From NCBI GenBank assembly GCA_029961685.1, contig JARWKL010000004.1, positions 26,169,610 to 26,233,609 on the forward strand: 64,000 nucleotides of DNA, read 5' to 3'. Below are positions 11,680-22,924 of this stretch, one piece after another. The stretch is from Aristolochia californica (lineage: Eukaryota > Streptophyta > Magnoliopsida > Piperales > Aristolochiaceae). The position numbers were made by a program, and so were the translations under genes. The notes below the pieces were generated by a model that was not told the DNA's origin, ran no database searches, and saw nothing but the letters and a program-made list of their open reading frames with translations. Every line of letters starts with the position of its first letter. Position 1 is the first letter of the stretch.

Positions 11680-12530
11680 AATCAATAATAAAAGGTATTA
11701 AATAGGTCATATTTTTTAATTACTTAACTTATTTTTTAATCATTATAAATATAAGGTAATAAATATTTTAGTAATAAATTTTATTTCTAAACTCGATAAT
11801 AATTTTTCATATATGTTTCAATTAAGAAATATTTTAAATCTATAATAAAAGGTGTTAAATAGGTAAGAGTAAGATTTTTTAATTAATTAATATTAAACTT
11901 TTATATTTTATTATTATAAATATAAGGTAATAAAAATTTTACAAATAAATTATATTTTTAAATAGTAAATAATTTTTTAATATTTTTTCATTTAATAAAT
12001 ATTTTAAATTGATAATAAAAGGTGTTAAATAGCGAGGATTAAGATTTCTTATTTAAAAATATATCTTTTTAATAACTTATTATTATAAATATATCATTAC
12101 AAAAAGTGTACCAATAAATTTTATTTTAAACTCTAAAATTTTTGTTTCAAATACTTTTTCAATTAATAGATATTTTAAATTGGTAATAAAAGGTATTAAA
12201 TAGGTATGAATAATATTTTTAATTAATTAATATAATTATTTTATTTTTATTACTATAAGGTAATAAAAAAGTGTACCAATAAATTTGTTTTCTAAACTCT
12301 AAAAGAAAATTTTTCAAGTAGTTTTTCAATTAATAAGTATTTTAAATAGATAATAAAAGGTGTAAAATAGGTAAGAGTAATATTTTAAATTAATTTAATA
12401 TACTTATTTTATATTTTATTATTTTAAATATATGGTAATAAAAATTGTACTGATAAATTTGATTTTTAAACTCTAAAATAAAATTTTCAATTAATAAATA
12501 ATTTAAATTGATAATAATAGGTAGTACATG
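11680..12530. repeat. AT-rich ~165-bp tandem array (about 5-6 units)
   Basis: The phrase 'gataataaaaggtgttaaat' or a variant recurs near 11688, 11844, 12012, 12183, 12351 and 12512, a spacing of 156-171 bp. Each unit also carries 'ataaggtaataaaaatttt' and 'aataaattttatttctaaactc' blocks. Units are diverged. The sequence is unrelated to the satellite at 1-6545. Confidence 0.75.
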
Positions 12531-12890
12531 GATGATGAGGTGGTTTACCACGTAATATTTTAAACTGATCTCGAGGGTTTGTGTCATTTAATGACATGGC
12601 ATCCTACATGGGTGATGAAGTGTCTTGAAGATGGCGTGTCAGTTGTGTCGTTCGATTCATCGGGTGCTGATGTGTTATTATGACGTGGCACTTTGTAATC
12701 GGTCAAAAATTATGTGTCACTTTTAACTGTACATATGTGCATTTGATAGTCAAAGTTGGGTATTTTTTTAATAAGTTAAAAATTTCTTATTTGTGTAATT
12801 ATGTTTAAAAAGTTGGGTAATGTCGTAAAAGTCATTTTTTAAATACGGAAAGGAGCGCATCTTTCACCTTAATAGCTTTCTACCTCTTTT
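12531..12890. other. Spacer before the helicase-like exon
   Basis: Contains 'gacatggcatcctacatggg' and 'gacgtggcac' phrases of repeat-like character. The last 50 bases could be a 5' untranslated region for the exon at 12891, but no convincing TATA box was found. Confidence 0.4.
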
Positions 12891-13160
12891 TTGCTCCTCA
12901 TTGTACTGCGAAAGGTAGGAGATACTAAAAGTGCATCATTCAGCAAGCAACCTCACACTCCCAGCTTTCTCTGCAATGAAGCCTCAGCCTCAGGCATGAT
13001 GGCCCTTTTTGTTTCTTCTAGTTTGTCTTCTTCTCCTTCTCCTTTCAAGCCATCTCTTTCATCTCATTTGACCATAATGTTGATCAAAGATAAGATCATC
13101 GAGAAGATTTTAGAGAATCGTGTCACATTGATCGTTGGAGATTCGGGTTGTGGTAAGTCG
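12891..13160 (+). pseudogene. Orphan first exon resembling a DExH-box RNA helicase (CCCH-zinc-finger/DExH8 type)
   Basis: About 90 codons from ATG. The N-terminal part is serine-rich and low-complexity; the end reads 'KIIEKILENRVTLIVGDSGC' and then GKS, a P-loop (Walker A, GxGCGKS) as in plant DExH RNA helicases with a CCCH zinc finger, where this motif lies close to the N-terminus. Reading stops two codons past the P-loop; gtttgatat at 13161 may be a splice donor. The next conserved block of the family (continuing after GCGKS with a Q-P-Q-F-type segment) was not found in the following 8 kb or elsewhere in the window. I read it as a gene fragment or a first exon whose remainder was displaced. 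The family match is from memory of the motif, not a search. Confidence 0.5.
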
Positions 13161-15050
13161 GTTTGATATACCTAATCGATTTCTTAGCGTTCTTTACAGT
13201 TGAAGAAGTTTCAAGAAGACATTGTCTTCATATTTCTTGGATAACGTGGTCACTGGTTATCATGCAAGTTGAACTACTCTAGTTCTGCCTTCTTTTATTT
13301 GCTTCTTTGTTTTGATTTTGGTGTTTCATGGTTTCTCCTTGTTATCCTGGTGCATCTGGTGTTATATTGATCCTTTTGCAATTGCTCTATTGCTTCATTC
13401 GCAGAGAGCATCGTGACTTTGAAATAAGAATGGGGCTTCTTCTATTTGAGGGGAATTTATTTGGTTAGCTATGTTAAATCGGTGTTGCATGAAGCGAGGT
13501 TGTTTCGGGGGAAAGCACAAATAGTATAGGTTGTGAATCCGATTCACAAGAGAACATTACCTAGATTTTTTACGTGACTACCATGCAGTTTTCTTTTTAA
13601 AGAAATTGATGGCATGATCGGGCTTAGTTTCTCAAGCAAATTTCGTCCATATTGGCTTTCCTAGTGTAATGGTGTTATACCTTTCTAGTAAAATGTGGAG
13701 TCGTAATTAATTTTTTTCTAAAAGTCTAAAACAAGAAGCGGAAAAATGTCACACATTTTGTTGTTAGTGACGTAGGCCTTGATCCTCTGTCAATTCCTCA
13801 TCATTTTGTTCCTCTTGCTCTACTCTTCGAAGTTATATGATAATTGAGGAACCTTTTTAGTTACTCATATATTATCATCTTCCAAGTCACTTCACTTTTC
13901 CTTTTTTCACAATAAAAAACTTTGTTACTAAGGCATTGTTTGGATCATTTCTATCTTATTGGTTGTTATTCCTTGTTTCTATTTCAGTACATTCATTGAT
14001 TTTTGCCTATTTTCCCTTATAGGATTTACATACACACGTATCACTTGATGGAAATAGAGATAAAGACAACTGGTGATTGAATTAGAGACATACTCAAATT
14101 GTAGACTTCTAATCATTTACTGTCTCTGTTGTAACTCTATAAGTTGTGTACACTTAATCAGTAATAATCACGGTAATATTATTCTTCATTCCTATACTCT
14201 ACATAGTATCAGAGTTTGATCGATTAATCAGAACCAGTCTGTTGTCGCTGGAAATACTTATAGAAAGCAGCATTCATCGCTGCAATTTGAGTCTGTCTAT
14301 AATTCAATCACCAGTTGTCTTTATCTTTATCTCTATCATCATTGTCTAGAGTTAATTCTTTATTTTTTTTTGGAGAAAAGTATTTGTAGAGATTTTGTAT
14401 CACTTTATGTTTGAAACTGATATTTTTCTGCTTTTCACTTATATTTCTTTCTTTTTTAAAAAAATTCCCCCTTCTTCTTACGAAAGTTAAGAATCGGTCA
14501 TCAATCTGGTTGCAAGGCTATTGTAAATGTGATAAGAAACTATGTTGGAAATTTACATCCTAATTCTTTAATCGAGTTGAATTGTTTATCTATCTGATAC
14601 TTTACTGGGCATTTTGATTGGGTTAAATAGATGAAATTGAGTTTGCTAAAATGAGATCAAACTCACATTCCAATGTTGCATGATATGTTCAAACGAATTT
14701 GTCTACTTCTTAGAGGGCACTAAACATTAGGGTGCTATAAAATATGTGATTTTTTTTGTGGCCACTTCACCATAAAAAGCTTCACAATAAACAAGGCAAA
14801 GGAAATGTTGTCACTATAGACTTAAGGGCACATGAACTATCAGGAATTGGGAAACAGCCATACCATAGATGATCTTCTTACATGGAAATTAGAAAAGGCT
14901 TTTCTGGAGAAAAACCATGCCGTAAGCAATGGACATAATGTTGTTGTCAATGTATACATGAGAAGGTCATATGAAAAAGGTGGAAGGACATGTAATTATG
15001 TAATCAATAGCTTAACTTAGTACTCTTTCATCAGGAGCAGGTACATGTTA
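13161..15050. other. Intron-like or intergenic DNA, no supported gene
   Basis: T-rich, intron-like text follows the helicase-like exon. An open stretch at 14832-15020 has no match I recognise. The segment 14047-14340 holds an inverted repeat listed separately. Confidence 0.4.
14047..14340. repeat. Inverted repeat with ~57-bp arms around a primer-site-like sequence
   Basis: 14047-14105 (gatggaaatagagataaaga...) is repeated in reverse complement at 14281-14340, with few mismatches and a ~175-bp spacer. The spacer ends in 'ctctacatagtatcagagtt', which looks like an LTR end followed by a copia-type primer site. It could be a retrotransposon end rearranged into a fold-back, or a MITE. No duplication was identified at its outer ends. 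Confidence 0.6.
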
Positions 15051-15871
15051 TGGTCCCTAGCCATAGATCGAGTAACTCGGCATGGGATTTGTGAATCCAG
15101 CACTGTCATAGAGTTGCTGCTCTTGGTAAGGAGGAAAAGAAGGCTCTTTTCTTTGGTGTTCTCGGTAAAACTGAAAAGGAGTCTCCTTTCTTTGTTTTTC
15201 ATGGTAAGGGTTGAGAACCTTTGCTGCTCGTAGACAGTAAGGGGTTGAACCCTTGGTTGCTCACTTCTAAGAGGCTAAGGACCCTCTTGGCCGGGTACTG
15301 ATGTTCACGTATGATGGATTAGGTGTTCCTAATCCTGCCTTGTTCGTGTATAGGCTAAAGCACCTCTTTAGAGGTTACTCTCAGGTTGGGGATTGGGGAA
15401 ACCCCTAACCTTGCTCGGAATGAAGGAGGGAAGGCCCCTGTTGCTGCTGTGAATGAAGGGGAGGCTACAGCCTCTGAGTGAACTCGAAAAAAACTCGAAA
15501 ACAGCAACAATCCTTTCCTCTTTAATTTTGTAAAATCAATGCAAACAGAATTCAAAAAGGAAGAGAATAAACCCAAATCAAGAGATAAACTATACCTGGA
15601 GCTCGTCAAGGAGACCTCCGAAACCCTAGAGCTCTTCAAGGAGAACTCCAAAACCTATTTAATCTAATTCAATGCTTGACCTTCTTCTATTTCTCTACCC
15701 TCTAAATAGGGTTTGACGTCATTAGAGTTTTAGGGCTTTAATTGATAATTCTGCCCATGCGACCTGGATCCTTACATACTTAATGAAAAAAATATACTTA
15801 AAACAATATAAATTATGAAATTTAAAAGTAATTAACTCAGTGAATCATTGCCGCTTCCTTTGGGTGACCTC

Positions 15872-15872
<1 letters not shown>
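15051..15872 (-). repeat. 3' LTR of the chromovirus
   Basis: 822 bp. Shares most of its sequence with 20232-21000, but a few insertions make it ~50 bp longer. The 'gagacctccgaaaccctag' block lies near 15608. The terminal TG/CA dinucleotides were chosen where both copies and the primer site agree; an end a few bases away is possible. Confidence 0.75.

Positions 15873-15910
<38 letters not shown>
15873..15910. repeat. 38-base poly-C run (poly-G on the coding strand) in the polypurine tract
   Basis: An uninterrupted run of C on the plus strand between the 3' LTR and the end of pol (TGCCCCTCTTT). On the element's coding strand it reads AAAGAGGGGCA then G(38), at the place of the polypurine tract that primes plus-strand synthesis. 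It also adds a glycine run to the chromodomain reading frame. Confidence 0.9.
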
Positions 15911-17121
15911 TGCCCCTCTTTGGAGAAAGAGCTTGTCCTCAAGCTCATAAGTTGGGTAGACCAGTTTGAAGTTGGCCAGCTGTTCCCATGTAGCAGCCTC
16001 TTGTCCGGTGTCCTTCCATTGTACTAGAATCTCCCACTGGTTATTAATATGATTGGCACACAATACCGTAGCTGGAGTAAGAATAACCCATCCATTATCC
16101 ACCGGAGGAAGGGACGGGATCAACGAAGGAGGTAGACCCTTAAAGGGTTTAGGTAAGGAGACATGGAACACATCATGGAGTTTAGCCGTTGTGGGAAGTT
16201 GCAATTGATAGGCGACTGGCCCGATGCATGGAATAATAGAGAAAGAGGTAAGGATGGTGTGGGCCCGCTAGTGAGTTTTGGTGGTAAGGATGGAGTCATA
16301 GCTAGACATAGTCACCTTCTTTGTATGTGATATCCTATTGTCCCTCGTCGTAGAAGTCCTTCATACGAACTTGTGATTTGAGGAGGCGATCCGAAATATT
16401 TTGTAACACCTGGTCTGGTTCAATGAGTGCTTGATCAATAGAGTCCACACGAGTGGAGCCCAGAGTATATGAGAGAAGCAAAGGAGGATCTCTGCCATAG
16501 AGAATGCTGAAGGGAGTAGACTATAAAGCGGTGTGGAAGGAAGTGTTGTAAAATTATTCCACCCACGGTAGCCATTGAACCCAATTTTTAGGACGATCGC
16601 CACTAGACATCGGAAATACATTTCCACAGTGCGGTTAACTACCTCTGTTTGGCTGTCTATTTGAGGATGATAGGATGATGAGAACTTCAACTTGTGTCGT
16701 ATAGATGAAACAATTCACGACAAAAAGTGCTGGTAAAGACATCATTAGGATCACTGACAATCGATTCGGGAATACCATGTAAACGAACAATATGCTTGAG
16801 AAATATCTGTGCCACTCTGGATATTGTATATGGGTGTGCCATGGGGATAAAGTGAGCATACATGGAGAACCGATCCACATCCACAAATAAAATTGACTTG
16901 CCCAAAGATTGTGGAAGACCTTCGACGAAGTCCATAGAAATATCGGCCTACACCTGTGTAGGAACTTAAGTGTTCGGCCTTGTTACATTGACACACCAAA
17001 CAAGATCATACATATGCTACAATGGAGGTCTTCATAGCCTGCCAATAGAAATCCGCTCGAATGTGATGCAATGTTTTCTGGATGCCTTTATGAGTGTTGT
17101 CATGGTATGTAGAGATGATGG
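15911..17121 (-). pseudogene. Gypsy integrase and chromodomain, broken
   Basis: Integrase core is seen at about 16999-16690 ('MDFVEGLPQSLGKSILFVDV', 'HFIPMAHPY', 'GIPESIVSDPNDVFTSTF') and 16690-16550 ('MKFSSSYHPQIDSQTEVVNR', the region of the catalytic glutamate). Frames change near 16930 and 16690. About 16204-15911 is the C-terminal region 'KLHDVFHVSLPKPF', followed by a chromodomain-like segment 'WEILVQWKDTGQEAATWE'. Chromodomains of this class are thought to steer integration toward heterochromatin. The end 'YELEDKLFLQRG' runs into the poly-G tract. Confidence 0.85.
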
Positions 17122-18520
17122 CTAAAAAAAAAATTTGTAATAAATAAGAGAATCCTGAATGGTCCATCTAGAGTCCATGGCCCCCTCTATAAATTGCTTG
17201 TGCATATCGAGAAGAACCGAATTGCTGGCATTTTTCTCCTTGACCAAGTCTAAAAGAATAAAATGAGGCTGGTTGATAGCATATAGAAGCGGCAGAGTCT
17301 CCAAACATCGTGATAAGGCATTGGCTGCCTTGTTTAACCTGTCTGCACGGTATTCCATAGTAAAGTCGAATCCCATCAATTTACAAATCCATTGTTGTTG
17401 AGGAGAAGTCGTGAGTCACTGCTCCAGCAAATATTTAAGGTTGTAATGATCAGTACGAATAAGAAATGTGCAACCCCATAAGGACGGGTGCCAATGTTGG
17501 ATAGCTTTGGCCGACCCGATTAACTCGTGTTCATATACTGGCAATTTGTGTGTCGTACTGCCAGCTATCAGCTGAAATAAGCAATAGGGTGAAAGTGCTA
17601 CTATAGAACGGCCCAATCCCCCACATGATGTGTCACACTCAACCTCAAATAAATCTTCAAAATTGGGAAGTTGCAGAACTGGTGCAGATGCAAGTGCTAA
17701 TTTGAGATCTGAGAAGGACTGTGTGGCTTGATCATTCCAAATAAAGGAATTTTTCATGAGGATATTTGTCAATGGTGCTGTAATCGGTCCATAGTTTATG
17801 ATAAATTTCCTATAATATTTTTCCAATCCCAAAAACCCTCTAAAAGCAGAGGTATTCATAGGTTGCGGCCAATCGGCAATAAATTAAATTTTCTCCGAAT
17901 CAACTATGACCCCATCATGGGAAATAATATGGCCGAGATAGCCACATGTGATGTCACAAATGAGCATTTCGATTTCTTTATATATAATTGATGGGCATGT
18001 AACAGTTGAAATACCAATCTTAAATGATCTAAATGTTGATGCCCGAATTGGCTGTAAATGAGTATGTCATCAAAGAAAACAAGTACAAATTTGCAAAGAT
18101 AGTTGCAGAATACCTCATTAACGCCTAGAATGTGATTGGGGCGTTGGATAACCCAAATGGCATGACCAAAAATTTAAAGTGGCCGTGATGAGTGTGAAAG
18201 GACATTTTCTCGATGTCATCTAGATGCATACGAACCTGATGATATCCAAAGCGCAAGTCCCATTAGGTGAATATATATGACTCATGCAATTCATCTAAAA
18301 GCTCCTCCACCATAAGAATAGGGAACTTATCTTTCACATTTTGGGCATTCAAATCCCAATAATCGACACAAAATCGCCATGTACCATCATGTTTCTTAAC
18401 GAGGACTAGTGACAAAAATGGTGAACGACTGCTGCAAATAAGGCCTTGTTGTAGCATGGTTTGGCATTGTCTTTAAATTTCATCTTTCTGTAGGTATGGG
18501 TACCGATAAGGTCAAACGAT
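17122..18520 (-). pseudogene. Gypsy reverse transcriptase and RNase H, broken
   Basis: 18457-18263 gives the reverse-transcriptase palm entry ('LVLVKKHDGTWRFCVDYWDL'). The catalytic FFDDIL is at about 18080-18060. 17859-17416 gives the thumb and RNase H start ('RGFLGLEKYYRKFIINYGPI', 'SFSDLKLALASAPVLQLPNF'), and 17379-17122 the RNase H end ('MEYRADRLNKAANALSR'). At least three frame changes or stops separate them. The usual D-A-S of the RNase H start reads 'CDTSCGGLG', a change at a normally conserved place. Confidence 0.85.
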
Positions 18521-18697
18521 CACCACTTTTGAGCCCTATTTTAAACATATCCAATGGTCACAATGCCTCAAGGGAGGCAGCCTAGAGGGCTCTTGTAATA
18601 AGTCCGAGAACTCATCCAGGAGATGTTCTATATTATTGTCCGGATTGTCCTATGTGTGAATCGTATGAATGTGATGTGGCTTGTCCACGTGACTGCC

Positions 18698-20116
18698 CTA
18701 TAATAGTACTTGTTGTCCGCCCGTTTCAAAACTCATAGTAAAATCCCAAAAAATAGGGCCTAAGTTTTGCAGCCATTTAATACCCAATACCATATCATAC
18801 CCAGATAGAAGTATGACAAAAAAACTTGAATGAAAGAAAGTCGTACCGATTGAGAATTTTACTTTTTTACTGATGTCGTAGCTAGGAACTTTTTCTCCAT
18901 TGGCAACCAAAATTGTTGTTGTTGAGTGTGGAAGTATTTTTAGTTGAAGGTGTTGAGCAGTGGTCAAATGGAAAAAATTATGTGTACTTCCCGAATCCAG
19001 AAGGTTGACAAGGTCCTGGTCCATCACCCGAATGCGGACTTGCATAGTTTTGGTGGATTTATGTCCTATAATGGCATGCAAAGAGATTTCTGGTGGATCC
19101 TCCTCAGTAGAATCATCAAGTTGTTGCGGTTTTGTGATTTCATCAACCTCTAACCATAACAAACATTTACATTGATGGCCTGCCCTGTATGTTTCATCAC
19201 AATTGTAACATAAGTTCTTTGCCCTGGGCTTAGCCATCTCCACACTAGTTAATTTTTTAATATACTGGGTGGGTGGGTTGCTAGGCCTTTTATCTGCTAC
19301 AGGAGTAATACTAGGATGATTTCTGACCTATTGCCCTGCTAGAGAAGCTATCTGAGGGTTAGTGTTTCACCTCCCTTGCCAGTTATTGGAAGGGTTCCGG
19401 TCCCTTTGCCAAGTTGGTCTCTTGTTTTGAACTTTTTGTCGAAGTTCCAATGCACGAGCTAGATTCATTGCTCGAGCTAAGCCAGCAGGTGCGTGGAGCT
19501 CCACCTCTAACCTTAATGACTCAGTAAGGCCTGGTGTAAATAAATTGACTTGCTGGTATACGCGAACCATCTAAATGGCTCATGCCAATTTTTCTTGGAA
19601 CTGTTTTTTATATAGTTCCACTAGGCCAGTTTGTTGTAATAGCAATAGATCCCCCAAGGGGTTACTGTGGGCTGGAGGATGTAACCGGATAGTGCATAAC
19701 TCCTTAAACTCTTCCCAATCTAGCACCAATATATTCAACTCTACTTGATGAAACCAGAGTTGTGCTTCATCAAGCATGTGGAAGTCGGACAGTCCCACCT
19801 TATCAATTTCTAATGTTCTCTGATGGGTAAAAAACTTTTTGCAGCTATGTAACCAAATCAAGGGGTCATCTGACCCATTAAAAGTATGGAAGTCAAGTTT
19901 TGTATACCTTGGTACGGTGCCTCCTCCTTGGCTGAAATTTCCCATTTGGCTAGGAAAGGCAGTGTGCCCTATAAATTGGTCTCTCCCTGTGTTTAATGAG
20001 TTGTCCTCTCCTCTTTGCTCCGGGGTTGAATTTCTTCCCACTATAATATTTCCCAACATTCCAGACAGTCTATTAATCTGGAGATTAATATTTGGAATTT
20101 TTTGTAACTTCTCCAT
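18698..20116 (-). pseudogene. Gypsy gag with zinc knuckle, and protease
   Basis: 20116-19580 and 19570-19367 are gag: capsid-like text ('PRYTKLDFHTFNGSDDPLIW', 'EAQLWFHQVE', 'WEEFKELCTIRLH') with a stop or frame change at about 19575. 19243 onward carries the zinc knuckle CYNCDETYRAGHQCK. The aspartic protease motif follows, 'LLDSGSTHNFF', with the DSG catalytic triad intact, and the segment ends near 'MVLGIKWLQNLGPIFWDF'. The first in-frame ATG at 20116 lies about 100 bp inside the primer site, a normal leader length. Confidence 0.87.
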
Positions 20117-20231
20117 GATTATGGCAAACTTTCATTCATTCTCTACTTATTTTTCTTCCTGTGTCTGCTGCTCTCTGATCATCAACTCTTTTAACTCACC
20201 ATTGTTACCCTACTCTGATACCAAGTTTTTA

Positions 20232-21000
20232 TGGTCCCTAGCCATAGATCGAGTAACTCAGTGTGGGATTTATGAATCCAGCACTGTAATAAAACTGTTG
20301 CTCTCGGTAAGGATGAAAAGGAGGTTGTTCTCGATAAGACTGAAAAGAAGTCTCCTTTCTTTGTTTTTCTCAGTAAGGGTTAAGAACCCTTGCTGCTCGT
20401 GCTCACTACTGAGAGAGTAAGGACCCTCTTGGCCAGGTACTGATGTTCACGTATGAGGGATTAGGTGTTCCTAATCCTGCCTTGCTCGTGTATAGGCTAA
20501 AGCACCTCTTTAGAGGTTGCTCTCGGGTTGGGGATTGGGGAAACCCCTACCCTTGCTCGGAATGAAGGAGGGAATGCCCCTCTTGCTGCTGTTGATGAAG
20601 GGGAGGCTACAGCAGCTGAGTGAACTCAGAAACAGCAACAATCCTTTCCACTTTGATTCGGTAAAATCAATGCAAACATAATTTAAAAAGGAAGAGAATA
20701 AACCAAAATCTAGAGAGAAACTATACCTGGAGCTCGTCAAGGAGACCTCAAAAACCCTAGAGCTCGTCAAAGAGAACTCCAAACCCTGTTTAACCTAATT
20801 CAATGCTTGTCCTTCTTCTATTTCTCTACCCTCTAAATAGGGTTTGATGTCATTAAAGTTTTAGGGCTTAAATTTACAATTTTGCCCCTACGACCTGGAT
20901 CCTTACATACTTAATGAAAAAATATACTTAAAAAATATAAAATATGAAATTTAAAAGTAATTAACTCAATGAGTGATTGCTACCTCTTTTGGGTGACTCA
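20232..21000 (-). repeat. 5' LTR of the chromovirus
   Basis: 769 bp, paired with 15051-15872. The primer-site complement at 20213-20223 lies 8 bases from its start on the plus strand. Copies differ by frequent substitutions and small indels, for example around 20300-20420, so the insertion is not recent. Confidence 0.78.
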
Positions 21001-21818
21001 GTGAGCTATTGAGTCCTCAACATTACAAAACCTTGTTTCTGGTACCATAAATGTGTTAAAATTTCCAGATATGAACCAAGGTGGAGACATCCATTTGTCA
21101 AAGTAAAAAGGCTTGCTATTAGATTTTTTGTATCAAACAGATTTATGTTTAAAACAACAATCTAGCCAATTGATGGGCCAACAAACTAGGGGTTTCATTG
21201 GTCAAGCTGTTGGAAGTGGGTGTATAGTCTGGTTTAGGCCTCTCATGTGGTTTCAGATTTTTGAGAAGGGTGCAAATGCCTGTTTGAATGAACAAACCTA
21301 TTGTAACCAACTTGATTTATTCAATTGACAGCAATGATTTACGTTGCTTGATCTATTAATAGAGTTTTGACTCTAAACTATGGGTCACCTAGGTCTTTTG
21401 GTAAACTTCATCGTATTTGAAGACTTTAGATGGAAAAAATAACTGGTCAATGGTGATTAAATAGAGTCAATGTTGCTAGCTTTTTCCCATCCTTGTATTT
21501 TCTTGAGTATATATTGATGTGTGTTAGAAAAAGGATGTATAGTCAATTTTTTTCCTAGTAAATAGGTCAATATTTTTTCTATTTTAGCCATTTGAATTAG
21601 ATTGAAAAGTAAATTTCATTTTTCCTCTTTTAATGTTTTTTACATTTCTGATGTCTTCATGCTTGACATTCAGTTCTCTATGGATTATACAGTCTCATTT
21701 TTCAAGCTTGTCAAAGTATCATAATATGTAGTGCTCATGGAAGTGTGGTTTCTCTTTCTCTTTTTATTTTTTATTGTTTCTAAATAAGTTACTCTAGTTT
21801 TGCTTAAAGGATGTAAGT
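21001..21818. other. Non-repetitive spacer, no supported gene
   Basis: Ordinary AT-rich sequence between the chromovirus and the family-C copia. An open stretch at 21113-21328 has no recognisable match. It ends in TAAGT, the left target-duplication copy of the next element. Confidence 0.45.
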
Positions 21819-22430
21819 TGTTACAATGGGGGACCCACCATGGTGCTCGACCTGGTGGGACCCACTATGAGGACGTGGGACACCAAGAAGAGTCCTCTCC
21901 CAAGCAAGCACGAGTTAAGGAATTAAGAATCACAAGCTGAATTGGGTTAGAAGAAGACTTGAGGATCAAATGGGGCACACAAATATCTCACGAGCTGGTA
22001 AACTTATCAAGATGAGCTAGTAGATCATGAGGGACCCACAAGGATAAGGCCATGAGCTTGCCTCCTCCCTTATATTTACGTGAATGAAGAAAGAGTTCTA
22101 GTTCAACTCATATTAGTCTTCTAGTAGATTGGTTTGAATAGATTTATCTTAGAGAGTTAGAGTTGGAATGTAATTAGGATTGAAAGGCTAATTGTATAAG
22201 GACTTTACCTCTTCCTCTACTATAAATAGAGGTGTTGTAATTCGGTATTAATCAAGTTACACATCTCATTCTTGAGTTAATCTCTCTTTCTCTCTCTTTG
22301 CTTGGCACCACCTCTCTTTTCTATTTTATTTTTTCTTCTCTCTACTCTGGAGTTGTTCTTCCCTTTTCTTCTTTTTTTATTTCTTCTTTATCTTGCTCGG
22401 AATTATGAAAAAGGGATCCTAAATTCAACA
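21819..22430 (+). repeat. 5' LTR of the family-C copia
   Basis: 612 bp, TGTTACAATGGGGG to CCTAAATTCAACA. TATAAATA at 22221-22228 is the likely core promoter; a CT-rich stretch (22270-22390) follows in the transcribed part. The partner LTR is 27087-27695. Confidence 0.92.
22221..22228 (+). promoter_or_regulatory. TATA box of the family-C LTR
   Basis: TATAAATA in 'ctctactataaatagagg'. The same core is kept at 27486-27493 in the 3' LTR and in slightly altered form in the family-B LTRs. Confidence 0.6.
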
Positions 22431-22442
22431 TGGTATCAAAGT
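22431..22442 (+). other. Primer-binding site of the family-C copia
   Basis: TGGTATCAAAGT directly abuts the LTR end. It differs slightly from TGGTATCAGAGC, the complement of the 3' end of initiator methionine tRNA used by plant copia elements. Confidence 0.75.
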
Positions 22443-22924
22443 ATTATATTTAGGATCCCTCGTCAAAGGAATGCTCTAAAGAAGTGATGATCAACATCAC
22501 TCAAAGAAAGCTCTTTTATGAAGGAAGAACACAAGCCGAGAGATAAGTGTTCAATTTTTTTCATTTCATGTTACTCGTTTCTGAATTTAGAAGATGATTT
22601 AAGGATGCGTATGTAAATTCTTTCATCTTATTATATTATGGATATGCATGCCTCTCTATATAGAAGGAGCTATCAAAATAATTTTGTCGGTTTGGAAATT
22701 CTGTATACCGAGACCAGTCCATGATCAGATTGTTGGATTTTTTTTCCGTGGGATAAGAGTTCCCTGATATAGAAGATTGTTATTGAGTCTCTTATGAGTG
22801 GTATTAGAGAAAAAAATCAGAATAATAATTTAGCATCAATGCTAAAATTTCCCATACATCGAGTTGTTTGAAGTGTACTACTTGGTGTTATTATTAGATA
22901 TTTTTTGAAGAAGAAGGGCCTATC

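Larger units (their letters stand above)
15051..21000 (-). mobile_element. Ty3/gypsy chromovirus-type element, minus strand, degenerate
   Basis: LTRs at 15051-15872 and 20232-21000 begin TGGTCCCTAG and end in ..CTCA on the plus strand, with long shared stretches including 'ccatagatcgagtaactc' and 'ccttacatacttaatg'. A primer-site complement (ctctgatacca, 20213-20223) lies inside the right LTR and the G-rich polypurine tract lies inside the left LTR, which sets minus-strand orientation. Domain order is gag, protease, reverse transcriptase, RNase H, integrase, chromodomain, so it is a chromovirus. Frameshifts and stops break every domain. No target duplication: flanks TGTTA and GTGAG differ. 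Confidence 0.88.

Noticed and set aside
14832..15020. 62-codon open stretch beside the chromovirus 3' LTR
   Set aside because: No motif recognised, no splice or promoter context, and length expected by chance.
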